From Rutidosis leptorrhynchoides (taxonomy: Eukaryota > Streptophyta > Magnoliopsida > Asterales > Asteraceae), in the NCBI RefSeq assembly GCF_046630445.1, contig NC_092333.1, positions 183,913,501-183,977,500 of the forward strand: a DNA stretch of 64,000 bases, in the 5' to 3' direction. A program made the translations under genes and the position numbers. The notes below the pieces were generated by a model. The model was not told where the DNA came from. It worked only from the letters and a program-made list of their open reading frames with translations, and did no database searches. Positions 38,119 to 48,988 of this stretch are shown here, in pieces (the stretch's first letter is position 1; each line of letters starts with the position of its first letter).

Positions 38119-39640
38119 GTAAGTTCTAACTCCGAATTTCATTGTTGATTTTGCTATTCAAAGTTAGGGTTTGAACTTGATTTGTTGATAAATCCATTTA
38201 GACTCATGAAGTGGTTTTAGTGATGCTAGTAATCGGGTTTATTGTTAGTGTTGGTGGATTTTGGGTTGGTGAACTAATTGGCCATGTTTAGGACTTGAAA
38301 TTGAGTTTAATCACTTAAGTTAGTGATTATGGAAGTATTGAAACCCATTTAAGGTTATTTGGTTGACTAATTGTGACTTTGGGTCAAATTAGGGTTTGGT
38401 GGTGATTATGGCCCATTTGGCGATTTAATGAGGTTTATAAACTTGAAATGGATTAAGTTGAAGTATAAAACCAAGTTAAATGTGTTTTGGTGTCAAAACT
38501 TGTAAATGGTGAGATTTTGACCTTATGGGTCAAAATTAGGGTTTAAGTGTCAAAATGGGTATGACACGTGTTTAACACTTGAGTTCGGGTTTAATTGGCG
38601 TATTAGGACCATTCTCACTTGTGTTAGTGATTATTGGTTAGTTTTGGGCACGGTTTGTGCTTGGAAGTGCATTTGGGTCGAAATTGCACTAAGTGACGAA
38701 TTGGGTTGATTTGTAAATCCACTCTAAGTGTATTGTTGTAATTGTGATAATGGAATAGGTATTTTCCATTGGCGAGTTGCGGTTTACTTGGAAGCTTTCT
38801 TCAAGACTTCAAGGTGAGTGATAATATCCTATGTGCATATGTATGTGTAGGATGGGTGCTGGTCGGGTGAAGTGATTCTCGGCTATAGAGCTCACTTCAC
38901 ATATAGATAGATTTGATGGACTTTTGTATGAGTCCAATTGGCACGGTTGTGAGTTTTGGTTGACCATCTTTGGCGAAGTACGCGTTCGCGTGTACATTAT
39001 CACACGTGGTTGTGATGTGGTTGATATAACCCCAATGGCGAAGGGTATAATATTGAGAAGTGAATCGCGTGTGTATTCGGATTCACGATGACGCGTGTGG
39101 TTTCGGTCATCTTATTGTATTGTGGAAATGAATCTCGTGTAGTTCGGATTCATGGTGACTCGTGTAGTTCGGTCATCTTATTGAGGTAGTAATCTCGTGT
39201 GGTTTCGGATTACTAAGGCTCGTGTAGTTCGGCCAACCTCGATGTTGTGAAGATAGTAATCTCGTGTGGTTTTGGATTACTAAGGCTCGTGTAGTTCGGC
39301 CAATCTTCATTGTGGTATTTGGTTCTCGGTATTGGGTTAAGGTGTTAACCTTGTTCATTTATATTGTTATATATTAATGTATTGTTGTGTTGTAGCTAAC
39401 CCTCCGGGTGTAGCTATTTGGCGTTGTTCACATTGTCATTGGTTAACTTATATTGTTGTTGTATCTTTAGCTCGTTGCTTAGAGATCGTACGGTATGCTT
39501 AGTGTAGTGCCTTATATGGATGCCTCGGTATGCGGTATTTGTTATTTTGTGGCGTGTCCATTTTATACATATATATGTATGTAGTATATTATCATTCACT
39601 AAGCGTTAGCTTACCCTCTCGTTGTTGACTCTTTTTATAG
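38119..39640 (+). other. Candidate leader intron inside element A 5' LTR
   Basis: GTAAGTTCTAACTCC at 38119 and CTCTTTTTATAG ending at 39640 give a 1522-bp intron with canonical ends. The donor context recurs in B and D and the acceptor context in D. It would contain the hairpin array and the TAAGCGTTAGCTTA block near its 3' end. Inference from conserved ends only. Confidence 0.4.
39055..39320. repeat. Variable-stem hairpin array, element A 5' LTR
   Basis: Units with a loop near TCGTGTAGTTCG (or GCGTGTGGTTTCG) between changing complementary arms: GTGAATC/GATTCAC (39060-39066 and 39080-39086), GATGAC/GTCATC (39087-39092 and 39106-39111), ATGAATC/GATTCAT, AGTAATC/GATTACT and GGC/GCC. The identical array is in the 3' LTR at 45369-45634. 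Confidence 0.88.
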
Positions 39641-39976
39641 ATTGCATGCGGATGGTGGCTCGGGTAAGCGCGAGGATTAGAGGACTTGCATAGTTTGCGT
39701 AGAAGGCTTGCTTTTGGATTTATTAGGATTGGGTAGCGTATCCCCAATCGCCATGCTCGGCTTTGTTTTGTATTAAAAGTCTTATGGTCAAAAATTGTAT
39801 TTTGATACTTAAAGGGTAATTTGGGTCGATGTGGGCCCCGCTTCGTAAACATAATTTTATTAATAGAACATGCTAGTTTTTATATATGGAACATGGGGTT
39901 AAAAGCGTTACGCCTAAATATGTCGGGAACTAGTCAAACATTTTCGCGTTTAAAGACTTTTCGGACAGACAGGTTT

Positions 39977-40011
39977 GGCGCGCCGCGCACCCCTGGTGGC
40001 GCGCCGCGCCA
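39977..40011. repeat. Paired GC-rich palindromes near the end of element A LTR
   Basis: GGCGCGCCGCGCA at 39977-39989, with one arm mismatch, and TGGCGCGCCGCGCCA at 39997-40011, perfect. Confidence 0.85.
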
Positions 40012-40093
40012 GGTGGCAGTTCAGCAAATTTTTTTTATTTTTTTTTTGTAATTTTACACGGTTTAATCGCGGGTTGGTTTGGGTTGTTACAAG

Positions 40094-40105
40094 TGGTATC
40101 AGAGC
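40094..40105 (+). promoter_or_regulatory. Primer-binding site of element A (initiator tRNA-Met)
   Basis: TGGTATCAGAGC, two bases after the 5' LTR. The block that follows up to about 40160 is almost the same as in D and B and may include packaging signals. Confidence 0.92.
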
Positions 40106-40528
40106 ATGGTCTAAGGGATTTACGTGACTTGAGATAGGTGCCTAGACTTAGACTTGTGTGTGCTTAAATTGTTGCGGGACTTGTAGGATTACGGGTCGGA
40201 ATGGGTTTGGTTAGTGCCTTGGCTATAGGTTGACTAACGTTTATATTAGTAATGCGGATATTATTAATATGTTGTTGTGTTGTGATAATAATTCTCGCGT
40301 GTGTTTGTACCGCGTAGAATTTTGGTTGTGTTTGTGTATATCATCGAGCGAGACGGTCGTTGTACTAACGAGTCGATGCGGCATGTGTGCGTAATAAGAA
40401 CTTGCAAACCTTATTACGGGTGCAAATCGTGTCTAACAAGTGATGTACGATGAGTGTTTAGCAAGATGGGGCTGTGTCGTGCGTACGGTTTTACACGTTC
40501 GTGGACTAATCGTTTTGCATTCTTTAGA

Positions 40529-41470
40529 ATGACGACGCGAAACGAGACCGAGGCGAATGACGCGGAGTTTAACACTAGGGTTGCGGCCGCCGTTGCGGAG
40601 CAAATGGGTGCGTTAGAAGAAAGAATGGAAAGGAGGTATTCCGAACTTCAAAGTAGTGGTGAAATGGAGCGTTATCTTAAGAGCTTCATGAGGACTAAAC
40701 CCCCGATGTATGACGGAAAGCCGGATCCTTTGGTAAGCACAACTTGGATTTCGGACGTCGAAGGGTGTTTCCGTACTATTGATTGCCCTCCCGAGAGAAA
40801 GACGAGACTCGCTACGAGTTTGTTGCGGAGTAGGGCAAGGGATTGGTTGGATGGTAAGATTGATCTTGTCGGTGGCGAGACGTTTATGGCTTTATCGTGG
40901 GACGACTTTAAGGAGGGATTCTTCGAGGAGTTCCGGACTTCGGCCGATTTGTGGGAATTGCGTAATGAGTTGCGAAATTTACGACAAGGATCTATGGATT
41001 TGAGTACTCTCAAGACGACCTTTATGGCGAAGGCTCGTTTTTGTTCGGAGTATTTGGGGAATGATCGTTTGTTGATGGGAGATTTCTATCGGACCTTGAA
41101 TGATGACTTGAAAAGTAAAATTAGCCGGGGTCAAGCGAAATCGTTTTCGGAATTATTCGACTTGGCTAGAGGTTTCGAGTCGTATTCACGATCGAAAAAG
41201 GGTGAACCTTCAAGTGAGCGAAGGGTCGTTTCTTATGGTGCTCCGAGTAAGAGGGCTAAGGGTCCGAGTGTGAGCACGGGTGGTACGCGAATGGGTATGT
41301 CGGATTCTAGTGCGGCTAGATGTTACAATTGTGGCGTGAGGGGTCACAAGTCTTGGGAATGTTCGGTACCAAAGGGTGATGGTATGGTGTGCTTCAATTG
41401 CCAAAAAGAAGGACATCGTAAGTCGGAATGTCCCAAGTTAGCGGGGACGGGTGCGGCCAGGAGACGTTAA
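40529..41470 (+). CDS. gag: Gag polyprotein of element A (intact)
   Basis: 313 residues from MTTRNETEAND, chosen because it aligns with the starts in B and D and follows TTCTTTAG. The frame is open further upstream (from about 40454) without a conserved start. The capsid domain includes WISDVEGCFRTIDCPPERK, RDWLDGKIDLVGG and FRTSADLWELRNELRNLRQG. Two intact zinc knuckles, CYNCGVRGHKSWEC and CFNCQKEGHRKSEC, end the protein with a basic GAARRR tail. It would assemble particles and bind RNA. There is no protease active site and no in-frame pol. The intact frame in a gag-only element suggests Gag has been kept by selection or that the insertion is too young to have decayed. Confidence 0.92.
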   Translation: MTTRNETEANDAEFNTRVAAAVAEQMGALEERMERRYSELQSSGEMERYLKSFMRTKPPMYDGKPDPLVSTTWISDVEGCFRTIDCPPERKTRLATSLLRSRARDWLDGKIDLVGGETFMALSWDDFKEGFFEEFRTSADLWELRNELRNLRQGSMDLSTLKTTFMAKARFCSEYLGNDRLLMGDFYRTLNDDLKSKISRGQAKSFSELFDLARGFESYSRSKKGEPSSERRVVSYGAPSKRAKGPSVSTGGTRMGMSDSSAARCYNCGVRGHKSWECSVPKGDGMVCFNCQKEGHRKSECPKLAGTGAARRR

Positions 41471-43803
41471 GGTACGTTTAATTTTGATAAATATGTCTTT
41501 TGATTATTTATTAAATGCCGTTTGAGTTTGAGCTGCGTGCCTTTGTTGTGCATGTTATGCTATGGGTGACGTTCCTAATGGAAGTACCTTATGTTGATGT
41601 TTGATTGACGGGCGAAGGGCGTAAGACTTGGTGCAACCAAGCATTCCTTAGTATTTGGGAAACGTTTCTACCAAGCCACGAAAATGGTTTTGGTGTTTGG
41701 TTGTTAAGCGCGTGTTCGCTTTTATGTTGAAGTGACGAATCATGAGGTTCGTCGGTTGGTTGGAACCCTTGAGATTGATTGTTTTAAATCTCGATGTGTG
41801 TTGGTAATGGAGTCTTTATGACGCGACATTAGGTGCCTCTTTTATACCTACTAGCGTGGTGTTCGACTCCGATTGTGTTGCGGTACACTTTTCATACAAA
41901 GTGTTTAAGGGTTGGTTAAAATCCTTCGTGTGCTCAAGGTTGGAGTAAGATGTGGTAATGGGTCGTGTGAGCCCAATTGTTGGTAAAGTCTACCTGTGGT
42001 AGCATTGTGCGGTTGTACGAGTTGTGGATATGGAACGTGGTTCTAAGTGGGGGAGTTACACTCCCGCACGAGGAAGTTTTAGTGTGAGATTTCGGATGAT
42101 GCTTTTGGTAGATCCAGAAAATGTTGTCGAGACCTGGTTTGGTCGATTTGTGGTAGAGTACAATTTCGGATGAATTGTACTTATGGTTTGGATTTGAATC
42201 ATCACCGAGGTGGTAACGTGGTAAATCTCGTTGAGAGATAATGGACGTGTTTGGCGAGCAAGGTGAAATCCTCCAGTTAAGGGAGGTGTGTGTCGGGTTC
42301 TCTTGTGGAGAATTATTGTTTGGTACCTATGTTTGGTATAGGTGGTTCTTGCTCGATTATGGTATGGTTGTTTGATGAAGCATGATCTTTAGGGTCCGCT
42401 GACTTCATCATGGGAATACGTGATTGGTGGAGCATGACTTTCGGGGTCCGCTGACTTCATCATGAGCGTGGTGTTATATCAGTGAAGCATGATCTTCGGG
42501 TCCGCTGACTTCATCCGGTGTTGAGATTGGTGGAGTATGACCTTCGGGGTCCGCTGACTTCATCAAGGGAGTAGTGTTATGTCGGTATGGTGTAACACTA
42601 TCGGGAAATACGAGTACCGGTGGGAAATGCGAGTACCATTCCTATGTTGAGATTGTGAATCGCGTGTGGTTTCGGATTCACGATGACGCGTGTGGTTTCG
42701 GTCATCTTAACTAAATGAATCTCGTGTAGTTCGGATTCATGGTGACTCGTGTAGTTCGGTCATCTTATTGAGGTAGTAATCACGTGTGGTTTCGGATTAC
42801 TAAGGCTCGTGTAGTTCGGCCAACCTCGATGTTGTGGAAGTGAATCTCGTGTAGTTCGGATTCACAAATGACTCGTGTGGTTTCGGTCATTGTATTGTGG
42901 AAGTGAATCTCGTGTAGTTCGGATTCACAAATGACTCGTGTGGTTTCGGTCATTGTATTGAGGAGTGAGTCTCGTGTAGTTCGGATTCACAAATGACTCG
43001 TGTAGTTCGGTCATTCCTCCGGGATAGTGACTCTTGTGTAGTTCGGATTCACTATGGCGCGTGTAGTTCGACCATTCCCGATTGTTGTTGTGGTGAAGGT
43101 AGTGAGTCGCGTGTAGTTCGGATTCACTAGGGCGCGTGTGTTTTCGGCCAGCCTTCGTGTCGTGTGATCTATTGGTTGTTTGATACACCAATGGTAGGAT
43201 CGTAAGGACCATGTTGCGGGAACTATCGGTCGTTTTATACGTCGATGGTGGGGTTGTGAGGACCATGTTGTGGGATTAGTGAGGCGATAGCCGTGTTTTG
43301 CTCACATGTTTGTTACGGGTGTGACGATGGTTGATTTCGTACACCTTGGGTTTTGCGTTTCCATAGTCGTTTTGGGCGCTATCGGTTATAGCCGTTGGAT
43401 TATGATGTTACGGTAGTTGTGTATTGGTCGTATGGCGCACTACAAGGGATGTTTAGTGATTGGTGTAATCCGTAAGGGTTCGTTTGGTTCGGTCTTCATC
43501 GTTTCGGGTTGTTGACCTTAGGTCGATATTTGGTTGTTTTTAGCATTGTACTTGGAAAGGGTACACTATAGGGTTGATATCTCGGTACGAGATTGGTTGA
43601 GTTTTCCTGATGAATGGGGGATTGAGCAGGTTTTAGTGCTCGGATTTTAGTTTCGATAAAATCGCGGGTGACGATTTTAGTTGTTACAGGCGATTCATTG
43701 GGAAGAATTGCTTAGAAAAGTCAGATTGGGACTTATAATTGAGGACCGTTGAGTAGTTCCGAATTGGTTAAGTGGAGAAGATCACGAGGACGTGATCGAG
43801 TTT
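41471..43803 (+). other. Element A post-gag spacer with two hairpin repeat sets, no pol
   Basis: 2.3 kb replacing pol. At about 42370-42570 are four units like GAAGCATGATCTTTAGGG...TCCGCTGACTTCATC, with arms such as TGATGAAG/CTTCATCA. At about 42650-43160 are about a dozen units of the same constant-loop, changing-stem type as in the LTR. The last 40 bp before the polypurine tract resemble the end of element D's pol, a trace of the ancestral junction. Confidence 0.75.
42650..43160. repeat. Variable-stem hairpin array in element A interior
   Basis: Loops TCGTGTAGTTCG or GCGTGTGGTTTCG with arms GTGAATC/GATTCAC, GATGAC/GTCATC, ATGAATC/GATTCAT, AGTAATC/GATTACT, AATGAC/GTCATT and ATAGTGA/TCACTAT. 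It is a second location for the array found in the LTR. Confidence 0.85.
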
Positions 43804-43816
43804 AAGTGGGGGAGAG
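43804..43816 (+). promoter_or_regulatory. Polypurine tract of element A
   Basis: AAGTGGGGGAGAG immediately before the 3' LTR, the same as in B and D. Confidence 0.9.
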
Positions 43817-43817
43817 T

Positions 43818-46405
43818 TGTAAGACCCAAATATTGATTGTACATAATGTATTTATGGTGTATGATGCGTGTATGAAGTGTACGTGTTGCTTGCTCGAACG
43901 TCGAAGGAAACTGGACGTTGTCCGAAGTGACAAGGTGTGTACGTATCTTTTCAACCCCAAATAAAGTTTGAGTTGATGTTTCAAAGCCTTACCATTGGAT
44001 AGAATATTTTATTACGTTTCCAACGATAGTTGATTCATCAAAAACGGAGTTACGGTCGAAAAGTTATGGCCAAAACAAGTTGCTGAAACCTGTTTTGGGC
44101 TCGACCACAATTTCCAGTTATTTGGAGCGGCGCTCCACCTTCTGGCGCGGCGCGCCGATTGCTGCAGAGGCAATTTTCAGCCTTTTTAAAAGGTTTAAAT
44201 GAGGGGTACTTTGGTCTTTTCAATTAGGGTCGGTTTGGGGTCATCAAGACTGACCTAGAACTCCATTGGAGCTCATTTCTCACCCACACAAACACTCCCA
44301 TCCTCAAACCCTAGAGAGAGATTGAGTTCTAGTGAGAGAGAACTCCATTTGGAGAAGAAGGAGGTTGTTTCGGGTCAAACCTCAAGCATTAAAGTTGTTC
44401 TACTCGTCGACGGCATCATTTTGGCGGTATTGGTAAGTTCTAACTCCGAATTTCATTGTTGATTTTGCTATTCAAAGTTAGGGTTTGAACTTGATTTGTT
44501 GATAAATCCATTTAGACTCATGAAGTGGTTTTAGTGATGCTAGTAATCGGGTTTATTGTTAGTGTTGGTGGATTTTGGGTTGGTGAACTAATTGGCCATG
44601 TTTAGGACTTGAAATTGAGTTTAATCACTTAAGTTAGTGATTATGGAAGTATTGAAACCCATTTAAGGTTATTTGGTTGACTAATTGTGACTTTGGGTCA
44701 AATTAGGGTTTGGTGGTGATTATGGCCCATTTGGCGATTTAATGAGGTTTATAAACTTGAAATGGATTAAGTTGAAGTATAAAACCAAGTTAAATGTGTT
44801 TTGGTGTCAAAACTTGTAAATGGTGAGATTTTGACCTTATGGGTCAAAATTAGGGTTTAAGTGTCAAAATGGGTATGACACGTGTTTAACACTTGAGTTC
44901 GGGTTTAATTGGCGTATTAGGACCATTCTCACTTGTGTTAGTGATTATTGGTTAGTTTTGGGCACGGTTTGTGCTTGGAAGTGCATTTGGGTCGAAATTG
45001 CACTAAGTGACGAATTGGGTTGATTTGTAAATCCACTCTAAGTGTATTGTTGTAATTGTGATAATGGAATAGGTATTTTCCATTGGCGAGTTGCGGTTTA
45101 CTTGGAAGCTTTCTTCAAGACTTCAAGGTGAGTGATAATATCCTATGTGCATATGTATGTGTAGGATGGGTGCTGGTCGGGTGAAGTGATTCTCGGCTAT
45201 AGAGCTCACTTCACATATAGATAGATTTGATGGACTTTTGTATGAGTCCAATTGGCACGGTTGTGAGTTTTGGTTGACCATCTTTGGCGAAGTACGCGTT
45301 CGCGTGTACATTATCACACGTGGTTGTGATGTGGTTGATATAACCCCAATGGCGAAGGGTATAATATTGAGAAGTGAATCGCGTGTGTATTCGGATTCAC
45401 GATGACGCGTGTGGTTTCGGTCATCTTATTGTATTGTGGAAATGAATCTCGTGTAGTTCGGATTCATGGTGACTCGTGTAGTTCGGTCATCTTATTGAGG
45501 TAGTAATCTCGTGTGGTTTCGGATTACTAAGGCTCGTGTAGTTCGGCCAACCTCGATGTTGTGAAGATAGTAATCTCGTGTGGTTTTGGATTACTAAGGC
45601 TCGTGTAGTTCGGCCAATCTTCATTGTGGTATTTGGTTCTCGGTATTGGGTTAAGGTGTTAACCTTGTTCATTTATATTGTTATATATTAATGTATTGTT
45701 GTGTTGTAGCTAACCCTCCGGGTGTAGCTATTTGGCGTTGTTCACATTGTCGTTGGTTAACTTATATTGTTGTTGTATCTTTAGCTCGTTGCTTAGAGAT
45801 CGTACGGTATGCTTAGTGTAGTGCCTTATATGGATGCCTCGGTATGCGGTATTTGTTATTTTGTGGCGTGTCCATTTTATACATATATATGTATGTAGTA
45901 TATTATCATTCACTAAGCGTTAGCTTACCCTCTCGTTGTTGACTCTTTTTATAGATTGCATGCGGATGGTGGCTCGGGTAAGCGCGAGGATTAGAGGACT
46001 TGCATAGTTTGCGTAGAAGGCTTGCTTTTGGATTTATTAGGATTGGGTAGCGTATCCCCAATCGCCATGCTCGGCTTTGTTTTGTATTAAAAGTCTTATG
46101 GTCAAAAATTGTATTTTGATACTTAAAGGGTAATTTGGGTCGATGTGGGCCCCGCTTCGTAAACATAATTTTATTAATAGAACATGCTAGTTTTTATATA
46201 TGGAACATGGGGTTAAAAGCGTTACGCCTAAATATGTCGGGAACTAGTCAAACATTTTCGCGTTTAAAGACTTTTCGGACAGACAGGTTTGGCGCGCCGC
46301 GCACCCCTGGTGGCGCGCCGCGCCAGGTGGCAGTTCAGCAAATTTTTTTTATTTTTTTTTTGTAATTTTACACGGTTTAATCGCGGGTTGGTTTGGGTTG
46401 TTACA
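43818..46405 (+). repeat. Element A 3' LTR
   Basis: 2588 bp, the same length as the 5' LTR and nearly identical to it. Followed by the CAGCA target duplication at 46406-46410. Confidence 0.93.
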
Positions 46406-46410
46406 CAGCA

Positions 46411-47477
46411 TTAATTACGGAGTTTAATTATTTTATTTTTACTTTAACCCTAATTAGGTTATATATATTATATTATTTAGTTTAGTTTATTTATTATTTG
46501 TATTATTTAGTTTAATTAGTTTAATTAGTTTATAAAATTAATAGTTTTATAAAATAAATAATATAAAAATAATATTTTTATAAAAATTGTACTTTTTACA
46601 ACTTATAGTATATTTTTATATTTTGTCCCTTTTTAATTGTTTTAGCGTAATTTTTTGTATTTTTCGTTCGTATTTAGTTTTAAATATAGTTTTTTTTGCC
46701 ATAGTTATTTTTATTTATAGATTTTTAGGCTTTGCCGTAAAATCCTTTAAGTGCTTTTTCTTTAGACTAAGATTTAGGTGCTTTAGAATTTTGCGACGCC
46801 TTTTTAAGTTTTAGTACCTTTTTAAGTCATTGCCATTTGGGATATAGTTTTACTTTTAAGATTTAATATTTTTAGACGCAACTTTTAATTCTTAGTTTTT
46901 AGTTCCTTTTTAAGTTTCGACGCGCTACTTTCTTATTTTTATTTTTCGACGCCTTTTACCTATGTATCAATTATCACTCCAATTAGTAATCTCAATTTGC
47001 AATTTTAATTTTAAGTTAGTGATAATAATAAGGTTGGGTTAGTCGAGTGTTTTAAAGTTTTATAAGTCACTCTTTTTCTTTCTTATTTTTCGACGCCTTT
47101 TATTTTTCAACCCTTTTCTTTTTCGACCTATTTCGACGCGCTCTTTCTTTTTCTTTCTTATTTCTCGCCATTCTAGTTTTTAGGACATAGAATTTTTTTT
47201 CTACTTCTTATCTAAATTTCATAAAATTACGAAAATTTATTTTAAGTGGTTAAATTGATAGACATCAAAATTTTCTGGTTCGTAGTAATAGTTGGATTTG
47301 GACGTGGACCGGGTTATTGGAGCCAAACAGTAATCAATTATATTGAGACCAAACGAATCCTGCCCCTCTGCTGCATCTTTTGGCTATTCGAAACGTGGGC
47401 AAAATCAGAAAAGTCTATTAATTGGATAACTTATATATTTTTTCTTTCCTTTTAAAAACTAATAGGATATTCAGTGA
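46411..47477 (+). other. Element F leader, second part
   Basis: Non-coding, pyrimidine-rich. Repeats of TTTCGACGC followed by C or G occur between about 46915 and 47150, with a few diverged copies from 46790. No convincing ORF before the Gag start. Confidence 0.7.
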
Positions 47478-48928
47478 ATGCACCGAGCAAGACGTTCACC
47501 ACCTTTTGTACGTACACCACCTGTAACTAGATCAAGACATCTAGCTAATATTGTCGCCGTTGACTTTTCTTTAGAATCGTCATCCAGTTGACCAAGTACT
47601 CTAATTCAAATTTCCGATAATCCATTTTTTGAACCCGACCTCACAATTGAGAATCCGGATAATATTCAGGGACGATTCATAGATCCTGAACCATTAATTT
47701 TTCCTCCGGAACCACCAATCATTCAAACAGAGATTGTTGAGGAACGGCCCATTAAATCAGAATCCTCTAGTGATTCAGATTCAACAAATTCAATCATGGA
47801 AAATCTGGAACTTCTAAGTATGGAAGACCGAATGAGAGCTAAACGCACGGGCCAAGGTCACGCAATTACTCATCCAGACATTAATGCACCAGATTATGAA
47901 ATCAAAGGACAAATTCTAACATGGTGACTAATCAGTGCCAATTTAGTGGTGCGCCGAAGGAAGATCCAAATATACATCTTCGTACCTTTAATAGGATCTG
48001 CACACTATTTAAAATAAGAGAAGTTGAAGATGAACATATATATCTCATGTTATTTCCCTGGACTTTAAAGGGAGAAACCAAAGATTGGTTGGAATCGTTA
48101 CCAGAAGGGGCGATTGATACATGGGACGTTTTAGTTGAAAAATTTCTTAAACAATTCTTTCCGGCATCTAAAGCCGTGAGACTTCAAGGAGAAATTGTTA
48201 TGTTCACACAGAAGTCGAATGAAACTCTATATGAGGCATGGACAAGATTTGGAAAGTTATTGAGAGGATGTCCGCAACATGGTTTAGACACCTGTCAAAT
48301 AATACAAATATTCTACCAAGGATGCGACATCACTACAAGGAAAGACATAGATATAGCAGCTGGTGGTTCCATTATGAAGAAAACATAAACTGATGCTTAC
48401 AAAATTATTGATAACACTGCTTCCCATTCACATGAGTGGCACCAAGAAAAAGATATCGTTAGATCATCTAAAGCAGCTAGAGCCGATTCTAGCCATGACT
48501 TAGATTCCATTTCCGCAAAGATAGATGCTGTCGAGAGACGAATGGAAACGATGACTAAAGATATACACTCAATACGAATTAGTTGTGAGCAGTGTGGAGG
48601 ACCACATTTGACAAAAGATTGTCTCAGTATTGAACTAACAATGGAACAAAGAGAGAATATTTCATACATAAACCAAAGGCCTGGAAATAATTATCAGAAT
48701 AATTATCAACCGTCAAGACCGATTTACAATCAAAACCAGAATTATAATCAAAATGTTCCATACAACAACCAACAAGGTCCTAGCAATCAACAAGTATCCA
48801 ACAATACTTACAACCAACAAAGACCTAATTTTCAAAACAACCCACAACAAACCGATGATAAAAAGCCGAATTTAGAAGATATGATGACGAAGCTAGTTGA
48901 AACTCAAACGCAGTTTTTCACATCTTAG
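47478..48928 (+). pseudogene. gag: Element F Gag (broken)
   Basis: Begins MHRARRSPPFVRTPPVTRSR at 47478. A stop lies at about 47589 and a one-base frameshift near 47921. The capsid domain follows with EDPNIHLRTFNRIC, LFPWTLKGETKDWLESLPEG and TWDVLVEKFLKQFFPASK, typical of Athila Gag. A stop at 48386 sits where CAA fits. A zinc-knuckle-like CEQCGGPHLTKDC follows at about 48589, then an Asn/Gln-rich linker. Further TAG and TAA stops at about 48926-48943 separate it from the pol ORF, which is in the same frame. Gag-Pol was thus probably one frame from about 47921 to 53071 before decay. Confidence 0.85.
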
Positions 48929-48988
48929 AAATAAACTAATGAATAAAATGCTCAAGCATTTAGAAATCAACAAGCTTCTATTCAAAAT

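Larger units (their letters stand above)
37504..40091 (+). repeat. Element A 5' LTR
   Basis: Starts TGTAAGACCC, ends TTGTTACA. Along it are a palindrome pair at 37810-37842, a TATA-like TTTTTAAAAGG at 37869-37879, a purine-rich stretch with AACCCTAGAGAGAGA near 37995 typical of plant leaders, a splice-donor-like GGTAAGT at 38118-38124, a hairpin array at 39055-39320, the block CTAAGCGTTAGCTTACCCTC near 39598, an acceptor-like CTCTTTTTATAG ending at 39640, and a second palindrome pair at 39977-40011. Confidence 0.93.
37504..46405 (+). mobile_element. Element A: young gag-only (TR-GAG-like) Ty3/gypsy retrotransposon
   Basis: 8902 bp, target duplication CAGCA. LTRs are 37504-40091 and 43818-46405, both 2588 bp. 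I noticed only one difference between them (A/G near 39451/45765), and all ORFs match at a constant offset of 6314, so the insertion is very recent. The 3.7-kb interior has a tRNA-Met primer site, an intact Gag, a 2.3-kb non-coding spacer rich in hairpin repeats, and a polypurine tract. No pol. Gag, primer block and polypurine tract match element D, so a D-type relative is the likely donor of enzymes. Confidence 0.92.

Noticed and set aside
39055..39320. CRISPR-like array
   Set aside because: Units have short complementary arms around a constant loop, not constant repeats with unique spacers, and the context is a plant retrotransposon LTR.
47246..47455. 69-codon ORF upstream of element F Gag
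   Set aside because: Lies in the T-rich leader and is hydrophobic only because of base composition.
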